From: Trochalopteron elliotii
Taxonomy: Eukaryota; Chordata; Aves; Passeriformes; Leiothrichidae
Assembly: GCA_024734555.1 (NCBI GenBank)
Contig: JANPWX010000360.1
Span: forward strand, 474,875-538,874
DNA: 64,000 nt
Direction: 5' to 3'
The position numbers were made by a program, and so were the translations under genes. Shown here piece by piece: positions 1 to 13,400 of the stretch; within the stretch, counting starts at the first letter, position 1, and every line of letters starts with the position of its first letter. The notes under the pieces are model-generated. The model worked only from the letters and a program-made list of their open reading frames with translations, ran no database searches and was not told where the DNA came from.

Positions 1-1394
1 AAAATAAAAAAAATCAACATATTTTATTAATGTTTTGAAAAACACACACATTTCAGGTAACTTATTTTCAGCCAAATACTGAAGCCATTTTTCTAAACTT
101 GCTCAGGAAAACTTATTGAAGTCAATAGGAGTTTTGCTCAGTGAGGACTGCAGGATTTGTTTCTAAGAGCCATTAAAATAATGTGTTTATTACCGAAGCA
201 GTAGCAAAACAAGCAGTCACTATGAATCATCCAAAATAACAGTTTCCTTTAAAGACTAGACATTCAGGCAGATAATTCCATCAGATCTTTGTCGACTTGG
301 ATAGAGTGATCTTTGGCAGACATTTGGATAACCTACAAGAAGCATATGGGCATCTTAGAAAAAGAAGAGGCAAGGAATGAACTTTTCATTTGAGGTAAGA
401 CCTGTGCTGTGCTAAATGTGAGGGGATATTAAGGACAGTGGGAAGTTTCTGCCAGGATGCAGGCAGAGTGGATTTCTGGAAGGAAACATGTTTTCACCAA
501 AAGAAAAGGGAAAAAATAAACAAGGTGGAAAAAGAAGCCAACACTTTCCACAGAAAGAAAGAAAAACTATTAAAGGGAAAGAAGAGGTAGAAGAAGAGCT
601 GCTTTGCAGACTTGTCACTTCCTATTGCCCTTTTTGTTTGATAGACTCAAAATCATGGATTTACTTTTTATTTCTGTATTTAAAGGTTATATTAAATTGC
701 TCTTCTTTATTCATGTGCTTCCTTTTAAATTCTGCTTCCTTTCATGTTTCCATTGCCTTTATTCCTATTAAAAGAGCATGGATATGGATTTCATATAGAA
801 GAGATCTTAAAACACTTCTTTTACTTTATAGCCCTCTCAAGAGACTTGGGATAAAGGTGAGTTTTAGAAGAAAACCATATACTAGCAAATAGTCTACTTT
901 GTCTGATATTTAGCATCTGACATCTGGCAGTTTAAAGATGCATTTGAGGAAAGGACTGAAACTCCCATTCTTTGACAACATGCTCAGAGGAAAATGCATT
1001 TTTTAATACTTGTTTATTTACCAAAGTTGTTCTTTCCTCTGATTCATTCCTTACACTGGCATGTGTTAACTTTTCCTCTTTATTTGCTGAGTACCTGATT
1101 TATGACCGGGGCTGCTAGACTTCATCACCATACAGTACAGATAGTCTGGCATTAATTTGCCCTGTTCTTTGCGTGTCCTACATCCCTTGTTTAGGAAAGC
1201 ATCAAAATTCTGGCCCACATGTGCTCTATTGTAAACAGGCAAAATTCAAAAACATTCCTTTGCCAACACCATTTAAAATAAATATATAAATATAAAAACA
1301 TTGGAAAAAAGCAACTTATAGAAGTCAAATCAGCTACCAAAATTTGAAAAGCAAATACACAAAGTATGTTTGTTTTCATAGACTCGGCACTTGA
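1..1394. other. Non-coding AT-rich DNA
   Basis: No gene is supported. A + frame is open from 488 to 892 and contains a strong donor-like site at 856/857 (AAAG then GTGAGT). No acceptor gives a convincing exon, and the frame is within chance length for AT-rich DNA. A short old repeat remnant (111-160) is listed separately. Confidence 0.6.
111..160. repeat. Ancient interspersed repeat remnant
   Basis: The reverse complement of this stretch matches 39482-39522 in the same window: both carry CTGCAGTCC, an A-rich middle, and TGACTTCAATA in the same order and spacing. The core 'gacttcaat(a/g)gga ... ctgcaggat' is familiar from old, highly diverged repeats scattered in reptile and bird genomes. The family is not identified here. 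Confidence 0.3.
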
Positions 1395-1472
1395 GAATCA
1401 TAGAATCATGGAATATTCTGAGTTGGAAGGGACCCACAACGATCATCAGGTCCAGACCTTGAACTCTCCTGT
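1395..1472 (-). mobile_element. CR1 LINE fragment, 3' end only
   Basis: On the + strand this begins with the reverse complement of the CR1 tail (AATCATAGAATCAT), followed by the diagnostic TTGGAAGGGACCC and GATCATCAGGTCCAG. The element therefore lies on the - strand with its 3' end at the left and is truncated 5' after about 78 bp. Such severe 5' truncation is usual for CR1 insertions. Confidence 0.9.
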
Positions 1473-4400
1473 TATTTTTTAAATATTATTAAAAGCACCA
1501 CAGGTTTCTTCCATAACCTCACACGTGATTTCTAAGAGCAATCACATTTTAAATTATAAATTCAGCAAATGAGTCTGCACTATATTTTCATGAAGAAAGA
1601 TTCATCAAGTTTCATATGCAGAGTCTATCAACCTGTTTTCAATCACTGACATGCAAATGAGAGATTTGACATTCCCAGGAGATTTAATCTAGGCAAGTAT
1701 TTCTAGAGCAGAGACAAGTGCAGAAGTCAGAACACTGAACACAAAGCCTCTCTGCTTGAGGATCCATCTGCCTTTTAAGCCGTGTATTAACAGGGTGCAT
1801 GCTCATTGAAGCAACCCTGAGATAGAAGGTATATCAAAATATGGAATATTAGATTTCAAACACTTGGTACTATCAAAGTAGTCAGCTACGGTTACATAGT
1901 CCTTCACTGACAAATTAATGTCATAATTTCAGTGTGCTTTTAAGATATACAGTATGTTTCTTTGGAAGCCCCACTCAGCAATACATTGTTTTTGGAATTT
2001 TTCCTACCTGTGCTAAAATATCAGTCAGAGGGAAACACAGAAAAAAAGTTCTTGTATTTAGATAATCATCGGACATTTGGCTAAACCCAAAGTATCAGTG
2101 TAGCTACACAAGATTTGTGCCAAGTGTGCTTATTATGGGGATATGGCCTCATACCAGTCTGTGTGCATGCATCAAGGTGCTACACAACTGACCTTGTGCA
2201 TTATCTCACAGACACTTATAAGGCTCAGCTTTGAAACAAAAATTATTGTCCTGAAAAGAATTACTATTTTCCAGTAGAGGCAGATTTCAGTGATGAACAC
2301 TATAGCTGGTTCAGAAAAGGGATACAGGTCATCAGACAGACACTGACTATGGTAGCTTCCTAAAAGAAACTCTCAGGGCAGTTATATCCTGTCTAGAATT
2401 CCCTACAATTCATCCACGTCAAGAAAAACAGTGTAATTTCAAGGTGGTGAATGGGTTTTCTGTCCTTAAAACAACTTTCTTTTTAACAACTATTTGATCA
2501 TGACCAGTGGGAAGCATTCTCAAGCCAAATGTGGGCCTTTTCTTGAGCAAATGGAAATGTTTGTTTCTTAGATGCAGGATGTAAATCAGACAGTCCTTAC
2601 ACAAGAAAGTCCAATTGTTCTGCGACTGCAACATTCATCTGACACTGAAGTGTTCTGTCCTTGCATCAAATCAGGCAAACAAGGACTCCACTTCTATTTT
2701 CCACTTCCTAGTATTGTCTATTGACTTATTGACTGTTCCAAGTATGACACGTCACTCCTTGGAGCACTTACACTCCTTCATGGAATTTCCTTCTCTCAAA
2801 ATATGTAAAAGTCCAAATAAAAAGACAACTGCAAATCTTTGCCTCATCAAGAGTAGAAAGATTAAAAAAACCTCAGTAGCTACCATTACATAGAACATTT
2901 CCGAAGCAGCTCTTTTCAGAGGACAATAATAACCTTCATAAAGACTTAGCTTAAGACAGAGTGAATAGAAAATGCTGGTCAGTTGAATCAGTTTCTCCAC
3001 AGTGCACACTATCAGTTCTTCAATGTAAAATGAATACAAGTAGACTCAGAAGGGAAGTCAGGTCTGCCACAAAACAAAGGATGGTGAGTCGAGTAGTATC
3101 AATCTCACAGCTATAACTTGTTTACTGGGAAGAAGGAGAGAATTCTCTCCTGGTCCTTCTCTGATGACAGCTTTCTAACATCTTTTTTATAGTTTTAACT
3201 TTTTTCCATCTGGAAAAATCACCACTGCATAAATGCTGTTGGGGCAGAAAAAGTTAAGGCAAATGTTTTACAGCTTTATTCCTGTTGTGCATTGGCATTA
3301 CTGCAGTTTCAAATAATAGTTTCAAATTATTCACAAAAATATTTCTTATATAATAATCATGAAAATGTGGATGGATTTTGAGCCAGTCCTGGGGAATAAC
3401 AGCCAATCATTATTAAATGCAATCTGTATTCCTTGAAGACCACTGGGTGTGTAGATCACAGGATTCTTTGACTGAATGAATGCAAGATTATATTAAGTGT
3501 ATTAAATAGTTATCATTTCAAATTAGTGAAGATTTGCTTTAAATTTACTTTAGTTGAAAAATTACTGGTGATATTTTAAGTGGCAGAAATTTCAATGCAA
3601 AGGCAGCACAAAACTTTAATTTGAAATGTAAGTTAGACAACTATGATATCACTCAGTTACTTCTCAAATCAGAGTTGAGGTACCATGTCCAAGTTCAGAT
3701 GAGGATTTGTAAGTCCAAATTCTGATAATTTTAATCAAGCATTTTGGGAATGGTATGTTTTAAAAATTTGGGTCAGTCATCATGCAATGATCTGAATGAG
3801 AGTTTCCAAACATTTTCACAAAAAAACCAAAAAAAACCCCACCACAAGAAAACCCTATATTTTGTTTGCATTTTAAATGAAATCAGGACTTGTTTGCATA
3901 AAGTCTTGTGTTCACTTCCTTTTGCATTACAGTGTAATATCCACTGGTACCAATGTACTGATAAAAACCTTCCGTGACACTACCTCATCCCATTTAAATG
4001 ACAGGCACTGACCTGGACACCATTTCCCTAAGGAATGTGAGCCAATTTCCAATCAGGAAATCCCATGGCAGCTTTTCAAAATACTTCCAAAGAGATAAAT
4101 AAATCCCAATTGATTATCACTTCGATTCTACACCTTTAATGCTTTGTGCTGCCTATCTGATCTGTAACCAGAACAAAAGTTCTGGAAGCCATTAAGACAG
4201 TAACAATGCATCAAAGGCACAGAGTATTACTGAGATTTAAGTGCAACTTCTGTCTGCTGCTTAGTTGGCTCTCTGGGGACGAGATGTCCAACACAAAGAA
4301 TGTTCAGCAGCATCACTGTCTATTTTGATTTGAGGACATAAAGACTGTACAATGAGACACCCTCTCCTAACCACTGTCGGGATATATTTATTTACAGCTG

Positions 4401-5255
4401 GAATGATAATTACATGGATGGTTCTTTTAAGATGAAGTATGATTCCTCCTTTTCACTTTAAAGTAAGGGTGATCATACCAAATCTGTTATTACGAGTGGT
4501 GTTTTCTTTTTCGTGATCCTACATAACACTGCCAGCCTGCCAGCTCAGCAAAGATATCAACAAGCACTTGTTTTGTTGACCAAATAAAAACTAGTGCATT
4601 TCAGTTTAAAAACCAGTATTTTAAATACATGCTTTTCAAGCAAAAGAATAAGTGTATTCTTCTGTATTCCAAAGGAAGGAATACTGCTTGAGTGAGTTCT
4701 CATGCATCTTCCTCCACTTCAGAAGATGCTGGAAATGTGTCAGAGGAAATGTCCACTGTGGCAGTGTCCAGTCCAACCTGTGGTCCTATTCTTCAGGGAT
4801 GGAGCATGTGACTTTCTATAAAGTAGCTTTTAAGAAAGTATTCTAGAATTTACAACAGACTCTCAGTGCTATGGTCCTAGATGTACTCTAGAAACCTATT
4901 GGTCTCGGTAGAAAAAGTAGGGGTTTTTTTATCTCTAGACATTTATATAAACATAAAAAAAACCCCAAAACAAACACTTCTATAAATTTTAGAGAATGCT
5001 TTTGCCATAAATTTAAATAAAAATCATATCTTTATAGAAAAAACCAAAACCATCTAAATAAGAAAAGTTCAAATATGTGATATTTGTTAGAGGCTTGGTT
5101 GGAAGACTTACCATTACTATCTGGCTTTCCAACATTATTTTAATGCACTAAAACCAGATCTATTAATATAAACCAGAAATTACTTCCATGTGTTTCCATA
5201 TAAAATATTCTCTCTTCTCATGTTTAATAAATTTTCTGTTTCAAGAGATGTAAAC
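1473..5255. other. Non-coding AT-rich DNA
   Basis: No repeat or gene recognised. Short frames on both strands (2419-3039, 3744-3977, 4652-4846) show no motif. Isolated donor-like sites occur, for example GTGAGT on + at 3083 and GTAAGT on - at 5111, without matching acceptors. Probably intergenic or intronic. Confidence 0.55.
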
Positions 5256-5427
5256 TCCTTGCTTCCCCTTTCCTTTCTTTTTTGTACTTTCCCTTTCCTT
5301 TCCCACCTTCTCATTCTTTTTCCCTTTTCCTCCCTCTTTCTTTTTAACTTTCCTTTTATCATCTACTTCTCATTTCCTTCTTTTCACTTTCTTCCATGCT
5401 ATGCCCTTTTCTCTCTCTTCCATCTAA
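5256..5427 (+). repeat. Pyrimidine-rich tract (CT-rich)
   Basis: About 170 bases are dominated by C and T on the + strand, with recurring CCTTTCC, CTTTCC and CTTTTT words interrupted by a few purines. It looks like a decayed (CCTTT)n-type simple repeat. The strand asymmetry explains the long frames seen there on both strands, which are low-complexity and not coding. Confidence 0.8.
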
Positions 5428-8400
5428 AAAAAAATACTATGCGAGGGCATAAGTATATGTATAAACTAACATTTTAAAAATTTCATTAACGGATTATTTC
5501 TGGAGGGTTCATTCTTTTAGAATTTTTTCTTTAGAATACATTGTTGCTGTTCACCACAATTTAAGAAAGCTGAGAAGTAAAACTGGAATAATTGTATTAG
5601 GAAAATACAGAGATATGAAGGCTCAAGTTAACATCCAAACAAACATACACAGTAAATAAAATCCTACATAACTCCAAGTTCACGATAAACATTTCCACAC
5701 TCTTCCTGGAGAATAAATAAAAGTTTATATTCAGCAGTGATGAATCTCTATGCTTCTTTAAATTTGGGTCTTGAAGATTATTGTGTTTTCTTATAAAATT
5801 TTCTTTTGTCTTGTGTCTTGTAGATATTACAACAGACATCACAGGGAAACTTTGTAGTCAGTTGCTCGAGCACACAAGGCAACATCAAAAGCCTGGCTAC
5901 TGAAAAAACACTTCAGAACTCACAGTGTTGATACATAAAAACAGAGAAGAAATAAAGTAAAACTTGTAATACATTTCTGTGTAAGTGTGTAAAGTAATCA
6001 CCATGTAGAATTGACTTGAAATAATCTCACACCTGATACTCATTCTGGGTAAGTAGATAATACAGTGGGACACTAGATTTTGCAAATCCCCAGTTGTATT
6101 TGTTTTAGCTTGAGAGGCCATTTACATGAAGCAGTCCTCTTGGTCCTAAGTCCATCTTAACATGAAAACATCATAGAGCTCTATTTTTAAACGAGGAATT
6201 TCCATTCCTTTGTATGACTAAAAATTCTGAAATCTGAGGAGAAAAACCAGCAGTTAGCGACAGTGTGAAATAGTCACTGTTATTTAAAAGCTTAAATAGT
6301 GTCCTGTGGTGCTGCTGGTCAGTGACATCTGGCTGGCACTCTGCAATGAACCAAGGGCACCTCTGACAGGGGAAGCAGTGTAAGGAGGCATGACATATAA
6401 AGAACAAATGTTAAATGAAGACATAAATTTCAGCTTCATCTTCCAAGTAAAAAGGGATATGTCTGTAGAAGAAAATGGCTCACTTGCAAACTCCATAAAC
6501 CACATGGCTGGTCAGGAGTGAATAGAGTCACATTCTGGCCCATACCATAAGAAATGCAGGAGCAAGCTGACTTAACTGTTCAGTTAAAAGAAAAACATAA
6601 CATTTAATGTAAAATTGAGATATTGCATGAGATGGCTTCATATTCTAGGACTCTCTGAAGTATATTATGTGTGTTGCTACTCCTGCCTAAAACTTCTCTG
6701 TCAGTTTTCTTAAGCACTTTCTCCACAAACCTGATATTTAGATTTTACAACAAAACCAAAAAAATCCCATGAAATAGCTAGATAATATCCTAAGAATACA
6801 AAACTCTTCACCTTAGGGACACGAAGGAGCTCTCTTTTGTCTGCTGGTCAGATTGAAGCTTCAGGATGTGTATTATCACTACATCTCTCCTTTAGGACTC
6901 CAGTAATCACCTCAATTTTTTGTCAGACAGGCACATTTAGTGATTTTATACAATGCTTGCCAGAAGTAACATAACACAATACACCAACGTATGAGGAAAA
7001 AAAATATAGATCCTTTAATTCATAAATAACAGGAATGCAGCCATGTTAAATGTATTGCTATCAAAGACCACTTCCATACAGGATCACTACTTACACATCT
7101 TTGGGGAAAATAAGAAATACATATTTAGAAATTACACATTTAGAAATTGTCATGGAAACAAACCCACTGTAAAAGAAACATCCCACAAAACCTTCTGAAC
7201 TTTGTGACTAAAAATGCAAACCAGCTAAACGATTTCATCCATAAACACAAATAACTTTGCTCATGTTTTTGCTGTGTGCAAGTCTGAAGATCAGTCCTCC
7301 TATATCAGCCTAAACAAAAGGACCCAGAGGAAGGCATCAAGCCACCTCTCTGCTTCATTGCCTGAGGCCACACCTGTGCCTGACCAGCTTTTCTGTACAA
7401 ATTTAAACATCCTGAAGGCTGCTCTGATTTATACCAGTTGGTGAGGTTCCAAAGGAGCTGCCTTTGTGGCCATAGCTGACAGGGATCAGAAAAGCATCAA
7501 TCATGGCTCCAAGCTGACACTGGTACCAAGACAGAACACAGCTTTTCCTGGCTCTTTGCTAGAAGGCATCCCACCCACAATTTTAGAAAAGTATCAGGCA
7601 TCAGAGTGGTGAAAAGTATTCCTGATGGCAATATTTCTGGGGTTTTCTATTTTAGCTTGTTTATAAGCCTATACAGCAATTACGATCTGCATTAAATACG
7701 TAAATTAACATGCAGATAGGTAAAATGTACACTGTTAAAAAGAAAAGGGCTGGATCCTGAGACAGGAGAAAGAAAGTTGAAAAATATTTTTGTATTTTTC
7801 TTTCACAATGTGCAATTCTGCAATTGAAATTTCAGTTTGCTGTTTATTTTACTCTATTTCTCATAATCTATTTGTGTTCTATGAAAGCAATGTCTGTGTA
7901 CCATTAAATAGATCTTCCTTTTTCCATAGAGATGTAAATATAAGATATAATTATAGGATTTCTTCTGTTGAAAACAGTTGTACTTTACACCTTTTTTACT
8001 CGTGCCCACTAGGTAGTGATTTTCTCTCTTAGTCATGGATTACTCCCTTTCAAATCCATCATTCCCAACTACTCATTTGGTGGAGCACAGAAAGCTTTTT
8101 CAATCACTCCTTTTTGCTGACCATGCAATGAGGTCGCTGAACTCAGCCTTGTCATCACAATTGATTTGTTTTGGTAAAGTTTTATTGTAAATTTTAAATA
8201 ATGCAGTTACGACCTTAAATGCAGATGTTTTGTTTTCAATACCACAAAACTTTTTGAAGTTTGTTTGCATCACACGGGAAGAGCTCTCTTCTCTAATAAA
8301 AGTATTCATATAGGAGATTATATCCATCCAACATTTCAAACTATTTGTCTCCTGTCCAGACAAAGTCCTGGACAATGATGTGTTCCATGCAGTTATAGAA

Positions 8401-9772
8401 GCAGCATCCACATGACAGGTCTCCATGCTGCTTTAATTGGTTCAGATAACATGGTTTTCTTTTAAATAGCATGCCTCTATTTTTTGTCAGTCCTTAAAAG
8501 GAAATATAACCTTTCAGATGAAATCTTACTATAAGTCATGGAGTGGCTAAGAACCCTTCAAAAACTTGTTAAAAAAACTTGGTAAGTGCCAGATTCTCGT
8601 AAAATTTATGTAGTAAATAATTTCTCACATTGTGTTCCTCACATGCATGGTAAATTCTTTGTATTTTCAGTCATTCAAGGAACAATAGCATCACATGCCA
8701 TGGTACTCAGTTAACAGCCCAAAGAGCCACTTCTGCAAAAACTGCACAGACAGGTACTTGGAGAGGAAATTCACATAGTAAAAAATTGAAGAAAAGCTTT
8801 CTAAAAAAATCAGATTCTTCTCACTCAATAGGGAACGAAACTGTTTGTCCAATACTGCAAATGAATTTTATCATCTAAAAAAATTGATTTCCCTAGGATT
8901 TCAGTGACGGAATTATAACTCAGTCACAGAGTCCTATAAGGAGTGATCGATGGATTATTTACATGTACATTGAGGAGTTTCGATTAAAAAGACCTAAATT
9001 AACTAATTAGATATGCAAACATTTGCACTGTTTTTCTGTTTGATCTAATCCTTGTGCTCTGAAAACTCCATTTTCTGCTTCTATTTCAACCTATAAAACA
9101 TGGGGGTGAACAGTGTTAGTACATAAGTTCAAAAATGCTCATCTTTCTTTTTAGAGGAAAATTTCAGGTAATAAAAGTTAAAACACTACTAGAAATGCAA
9201 TTTTAAGTCTAGGAAAAGGTGGGTAACTGCTGCTGACATGAATGCTAAACAAGCAAGGACCCATAATTTTTAAGTGTTTAGGTGAGAATACAGAACAATA
9301 AGTTAGCACAACATGAAACAACTAGTCAATTAAAATTTTTTTGCTTATCAAGAACCACAAAATCCTTTCCTTAGAGCTGCCTTTGGTCAGTACTTGACCA
9401 TTACATGGTCAAATAAAGATACTAAACCAATTTTCAGTACCCCTGCAGATCTTCAGAAAGCCTTATTACTTTTAAACCATGCTGCCTCATATAAAAGAAA
9501 ACAGGGTGGAGCAAATGGAAATTGCATATTTTCTAAGCAATAGAATTCCACACTGCAATTCTAAGCTAACTATCATTTAATTTACAAGACAGAGTTCAAA
9601 TTCCTTCAGTCCATTTAGACAATACCCTGCATTACATTCTTCTAGTTCATTTACCACCTTCTAGAGGCCAATTGTGGAACACTTTTCATTAAAGGATATC
9701 TGGAAAATGAAAGAGCAGATAGAAACAGCACTGGAGTGCACTGCTCTGACCCAAAACCCTTAATTACTTAAG
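5428..9772. other. Non-coding DNA with two unassigned open frames
   Basis: Mostly AT-rich and unrecognised. Two frames stand out mildly. One is a + frame at about 7228-7442 in a locally GC-richer patch, with an acceptor-like site before 7311 and a GTGAGG donor-like site near 7441. The other is a 108-codon - frame (8426-8100) preceded by CAG but with a poor pyrimidine tract. Neither shows a known domain. A tandem 15-bp repetition (cat/cac-ATTTAGAAATT) occurs near 7120-7150. Confidence 0.45.
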
Positions 9773-10430
9773 GAATCATAGAATATCCTAAGCTGGAAGG
9801 GACCCACAAGGATCACTGAAGTCCACCTCTTGGCCCTGCACAGAACAACCCCAAGAATTACCATGTGCCTGACAGCCCAAATGTTTCTTGAACTCTGTCA
9901 GGCTGGTACTGTGACCATTTCCCTGGGGAGCCTGTTTCAGTGGCCAAACACCGTCTTACTGAAGAACGTTTTCCTAATATCTAACCTAAACATCCACTCA
10001 CACAACAGGTTGCTAGTCTCATGTCACTCCATTTTGCACCCAACCCATGAACCAGCTGCTCATCCATCACATGATGTGTTTATTCAGATCTAGGTCGGAC
10101 ATTTTACCCAAAGGGATACTGTGAGACACATTATTGAAATTTTTACTGAAATCCATAAATATTAGATCAACTGGCTTCCTTTGATCACCTAGGTGGGTTA
10201 CCTTGTCATAAAAGGAAATCAGGCTTCCTAAGCAGGACCTTTCCCTCACAAAGCTGTGCTGGCTGTGATTGATGACTGTGTTGGCTTTCAGGTGTTTTCC
10301 AATAACTCCCAGAATAATCATCTCCAGAATTTTACCGGACACTAAAGTACTTCTGACAGGACTATAGTTTGCAGGATCATTCCTCTCACCCCTTATGAAA
10401 ATTGGGACAACATTAAGGCCTTGTTTAAAA
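9773..10430 (-). mobile_element. CR1 LINE fragment with reverse-transcriptase piece, internally deleted
   Basis: The left end is the CR1 3' tail (AATCATAGAAT... CTGGAAGGGACCCAC), followed by about 230 bp of typical CR1 3' region. From roughly 10003 to 10430 the - strand encodes part of CR1 ORF2 reverse transcriptase: VVPIF, then SQHSFVRERSCL, LISFYDKVTHL and FMDFSKNFNNVSHSI, corresponding to fingers and motif A. The motif-A aspartate in MDFSK is kept, but the usual FD is FN, and stops follow (for example after HIM). In an intact CR1 well over 1 kb separates motif A from the 3' end, so the middle is missing. This could be an internal deletion or two adjacent insertions. The element is dead. 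Confidence 0.9.
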
Positions 10431-13400
10431 AGAAGTTTAAAAACTTAATTTTTGTTTAAGAAGAGGAAAGAGCAACAGAGCAACATGTCTTGCAAAATTC
10501 TACCGCAAGATAATTACAATAATATGTAGGACTGTGGTCCACAGAACTTAGAGGATTACAAAGGAAAGCTTTTTTCCTTACACTAACTTTACACATGCAG
10601 CTAGGAATAGGAAGATTCAATGTCCAACATCTCATCTATATCAATGTTCTCTATCTTCCAAGATGTTATTCCTTGATGTTCACTGAACAGCACCATCTGA
10701 AGATTATTTGAGCATTATTAGGTTTAATATATTCTAAGATTATGTAAACATTCAGACATGCAGTATTTGTGGTATTGCATTGGTTGTTCAGGGTTACCTC
10801 TAGACATGTGAAAGACAGAAGAAGGTTAACTACACTTCTGGAATGATGGTGCCACCCAAACCACCCTTTCAGAACTGCAACATCAAGAAGCAGTTTTGCC
10901 ACAATCACACTTAAAAGGAAGAATTAATAATTAATTCAATAATTAATTAGTTTCTATCCCTACTTCTCACATCAGTTCTTCAACATAGACTTCTCTGATT
11001 GAAAAAAAAAAACATTTTGTGGGAAATACAGGAAGAGATTGCTCCTCAAGCACCTCCTGATAGCAGCATTCCTTAAACCCTGAGAGTTTATTCCCAGTCA
11101 CACAGCTACAATCTGAAAGCTCCACATATGAACACCTGATTTAATTCCTGGACACTTGAGAGGAAGCACAAACTAGGTCTTTTGCATTCTATTTATGATT
11201 CATAAGAAGTCTTTGAGAAATTGTTTACATTTTTCCTTTAACTCTCCTATCTTTATCCAGGAGTAAAAACATTTAATTACTGCAAAGAATTATGTACTTT
11301 TGAATGCTATATGATTGCCAAGTGCAGTGAGAAGAAAATGGACCCTGGAATGATACCGGAAAAAAATAACACACAGGCAAGAAATGAAAGAGGAGGAAAA
11401 CGAGGGGTAACAAAGACTTGGGAACACGAAGAAGAAATTAGTAACATGCAAGACAATTGCTTTTAACTGGTTTGTTTTCCCTAGTTTGTCAGTTCTTCTA
11501 CATCAAGAGAAAGAAGGATAGATATCTGGTGAGCTCAAATTCCATTACAAACCTACCAGAATGGGAAATAATGAATCACCAAAATGAGAGTCCTCTAGCA
11601 GATAAGACTTCACACACACACAACTGCTGATTTGTTTTACAATCCACTGCTAAATTTAGCAAGATGGTTTTCATCTCTACCACAGAAAAGGTTGTTTTTG
11701 TATTATCTTTAGGCAAGTTGAGCCCATTGTGATACAATATTCTGGGAACAGAATAGTATTTCTACAAGCTGATGTTATTGCTGAGAATTTCCACCTGAAA
11801 TTTCATTTATGTTTAAGGTTAATATCACGTCTTTGGCAGTGTTAGCAAAAGGGTATTTTGCTCTGCAAACAGAGTGATCAACATTCCTAAGAAAACATTG
11901 TATACCTGTATATATCTCTTCTCCACTGAAGGAAAAAGTGTGTGCTCTTGGAAATAGGCCTGTTTTCTGCAACTTCTGCTTCTCTAAACAATAAAGAAAA
12001 AGCCCATTTCCTTCACTTGTATAAGCAGAGTATCTCTTAGCAGCTGATTTTTCCTAGTATAGTGTTCATCTAAGCAAAAATGATCACTAAATAAATAAAT
12101 TGTGCCTCTTTCCCTTCATCTGTATGTTGCTCCTAAAATGTTCCATTTTTTTACATATGCGATCAGCGTTACTTGGATGAATGTGTTTGCGCAGCTTTGG
12201 CAAACCAATGTGGGTTTTTTTCTTTTCATGTTGGAGGGAACCATTTATTTCAAAGAGTTAAACAGCCACAGGGACCCTTGAGATGTTCTACATCCTCTAG
12301 CTGTGGAAAGCTTTGAAAGATAGCCTATGCAGCAGCCCCTTGGAGGATATGGCTATGTAAACCATTCAGACTCTTTTCCTACCTATACTAAAGGCCTAGT
12401 GTCTCCAGGAAAAAAAAAACCTAACGATTCCTGTAATTGGAAAAAATTACTGCTAGAAAGAATCAAAAACAGGAAACGACTGAAATGGATAGGTAATCCA
12501 AACACGTGCCTGAAATTCCATCATTCATAATATAATTGGTACAAATATTCTCAACAAAGCTCCAGTGTTAGTCACACATACCATTATTTACATTGTTGTG
12601 ATGTTTAGATTAACACAGATATAATTGTATCTTAAGCCTGGGACATTTGTGGCATGACATAAGTCAACCCCCTGTCACATCTGTTTATCTTGTTGCCTTT
12701 TAAAACAGAAGTGGGAGTCAGCAACAAAGATGCAGATCCCATATATCCTGAAGTTGCAGAGCTGCATGGGTTTCTTCTGGCAACTGGGATCATTAAGTGA
12801 AAAATGCTGTGAAATAAGCCCTTTAAACACAGTAGCCAAATTATTTTCTCAATCACTAACTGTAGCTCAGGAATCTTTACTCTGGCATCATTCCTTTTTC
12901 TCAGAAAATAGAAATTAATAACATCCCTCATGTCACCATGTCAACGTGTGATGGCTCTGTGTAACCTAATATTGTGATCTCTCCCATTCAGTATATACTT
13001 GCAGCCACTTAGACACAGCAAAATATTTAGTTAAATGTGTGCAGGAAAGATCTAATTTGGACAAGGTATATTAAACCTCACATTTCCATAACTGATTTAC
13101 ATAGTATTTCATTTCTGAAAACAAGGACCTGTCAGGCCAGTTGATCTCTGCTTCTTCATTTAAAGACACAACATTTCACGACCCCACTTCACTAACTACA
13201 ACATACTAGACCATTTTACTCACTTCTAAAGGCTCCATGAAAAGTTATCAGCTTTATCTTGACAGAGAAAGGATATTTTTAAATCTTCCAGTTCAGACTC
13301 CTTTCTTAACAGTCATTTGGTTCACTGTAAGTTCTGATTTCCATTTGTCTTGTGCACGTAAGTATTATATCACTGTAACAAAGTGGGGACACAGAAAAAG

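Noticed and set aside
318..394. Segment between CAG and TGAG/GTAAGA as an exon
   Set aside because: All three frames contain stops.
488..892. 134-codon + frame with an internal GTGAGT donor-like site
   Set aside because: Lys-rich then hydrophobic low-complexity translation, no homologous motif, no acceptor giving a sensible exon; length is within chance for 64 kb of AT-rich DNA.
8100..8426. 108-codon - strand frame with helical-looking translation
   Set aside because: The acceptor before its ATG lacks a pyrimidine tract, no domain is recognised, and several chance frames of this length are expected.
9830..10093. 87-codon + frame
   Set aside because: Antisense reading of the CR1 3' region; not a gene.
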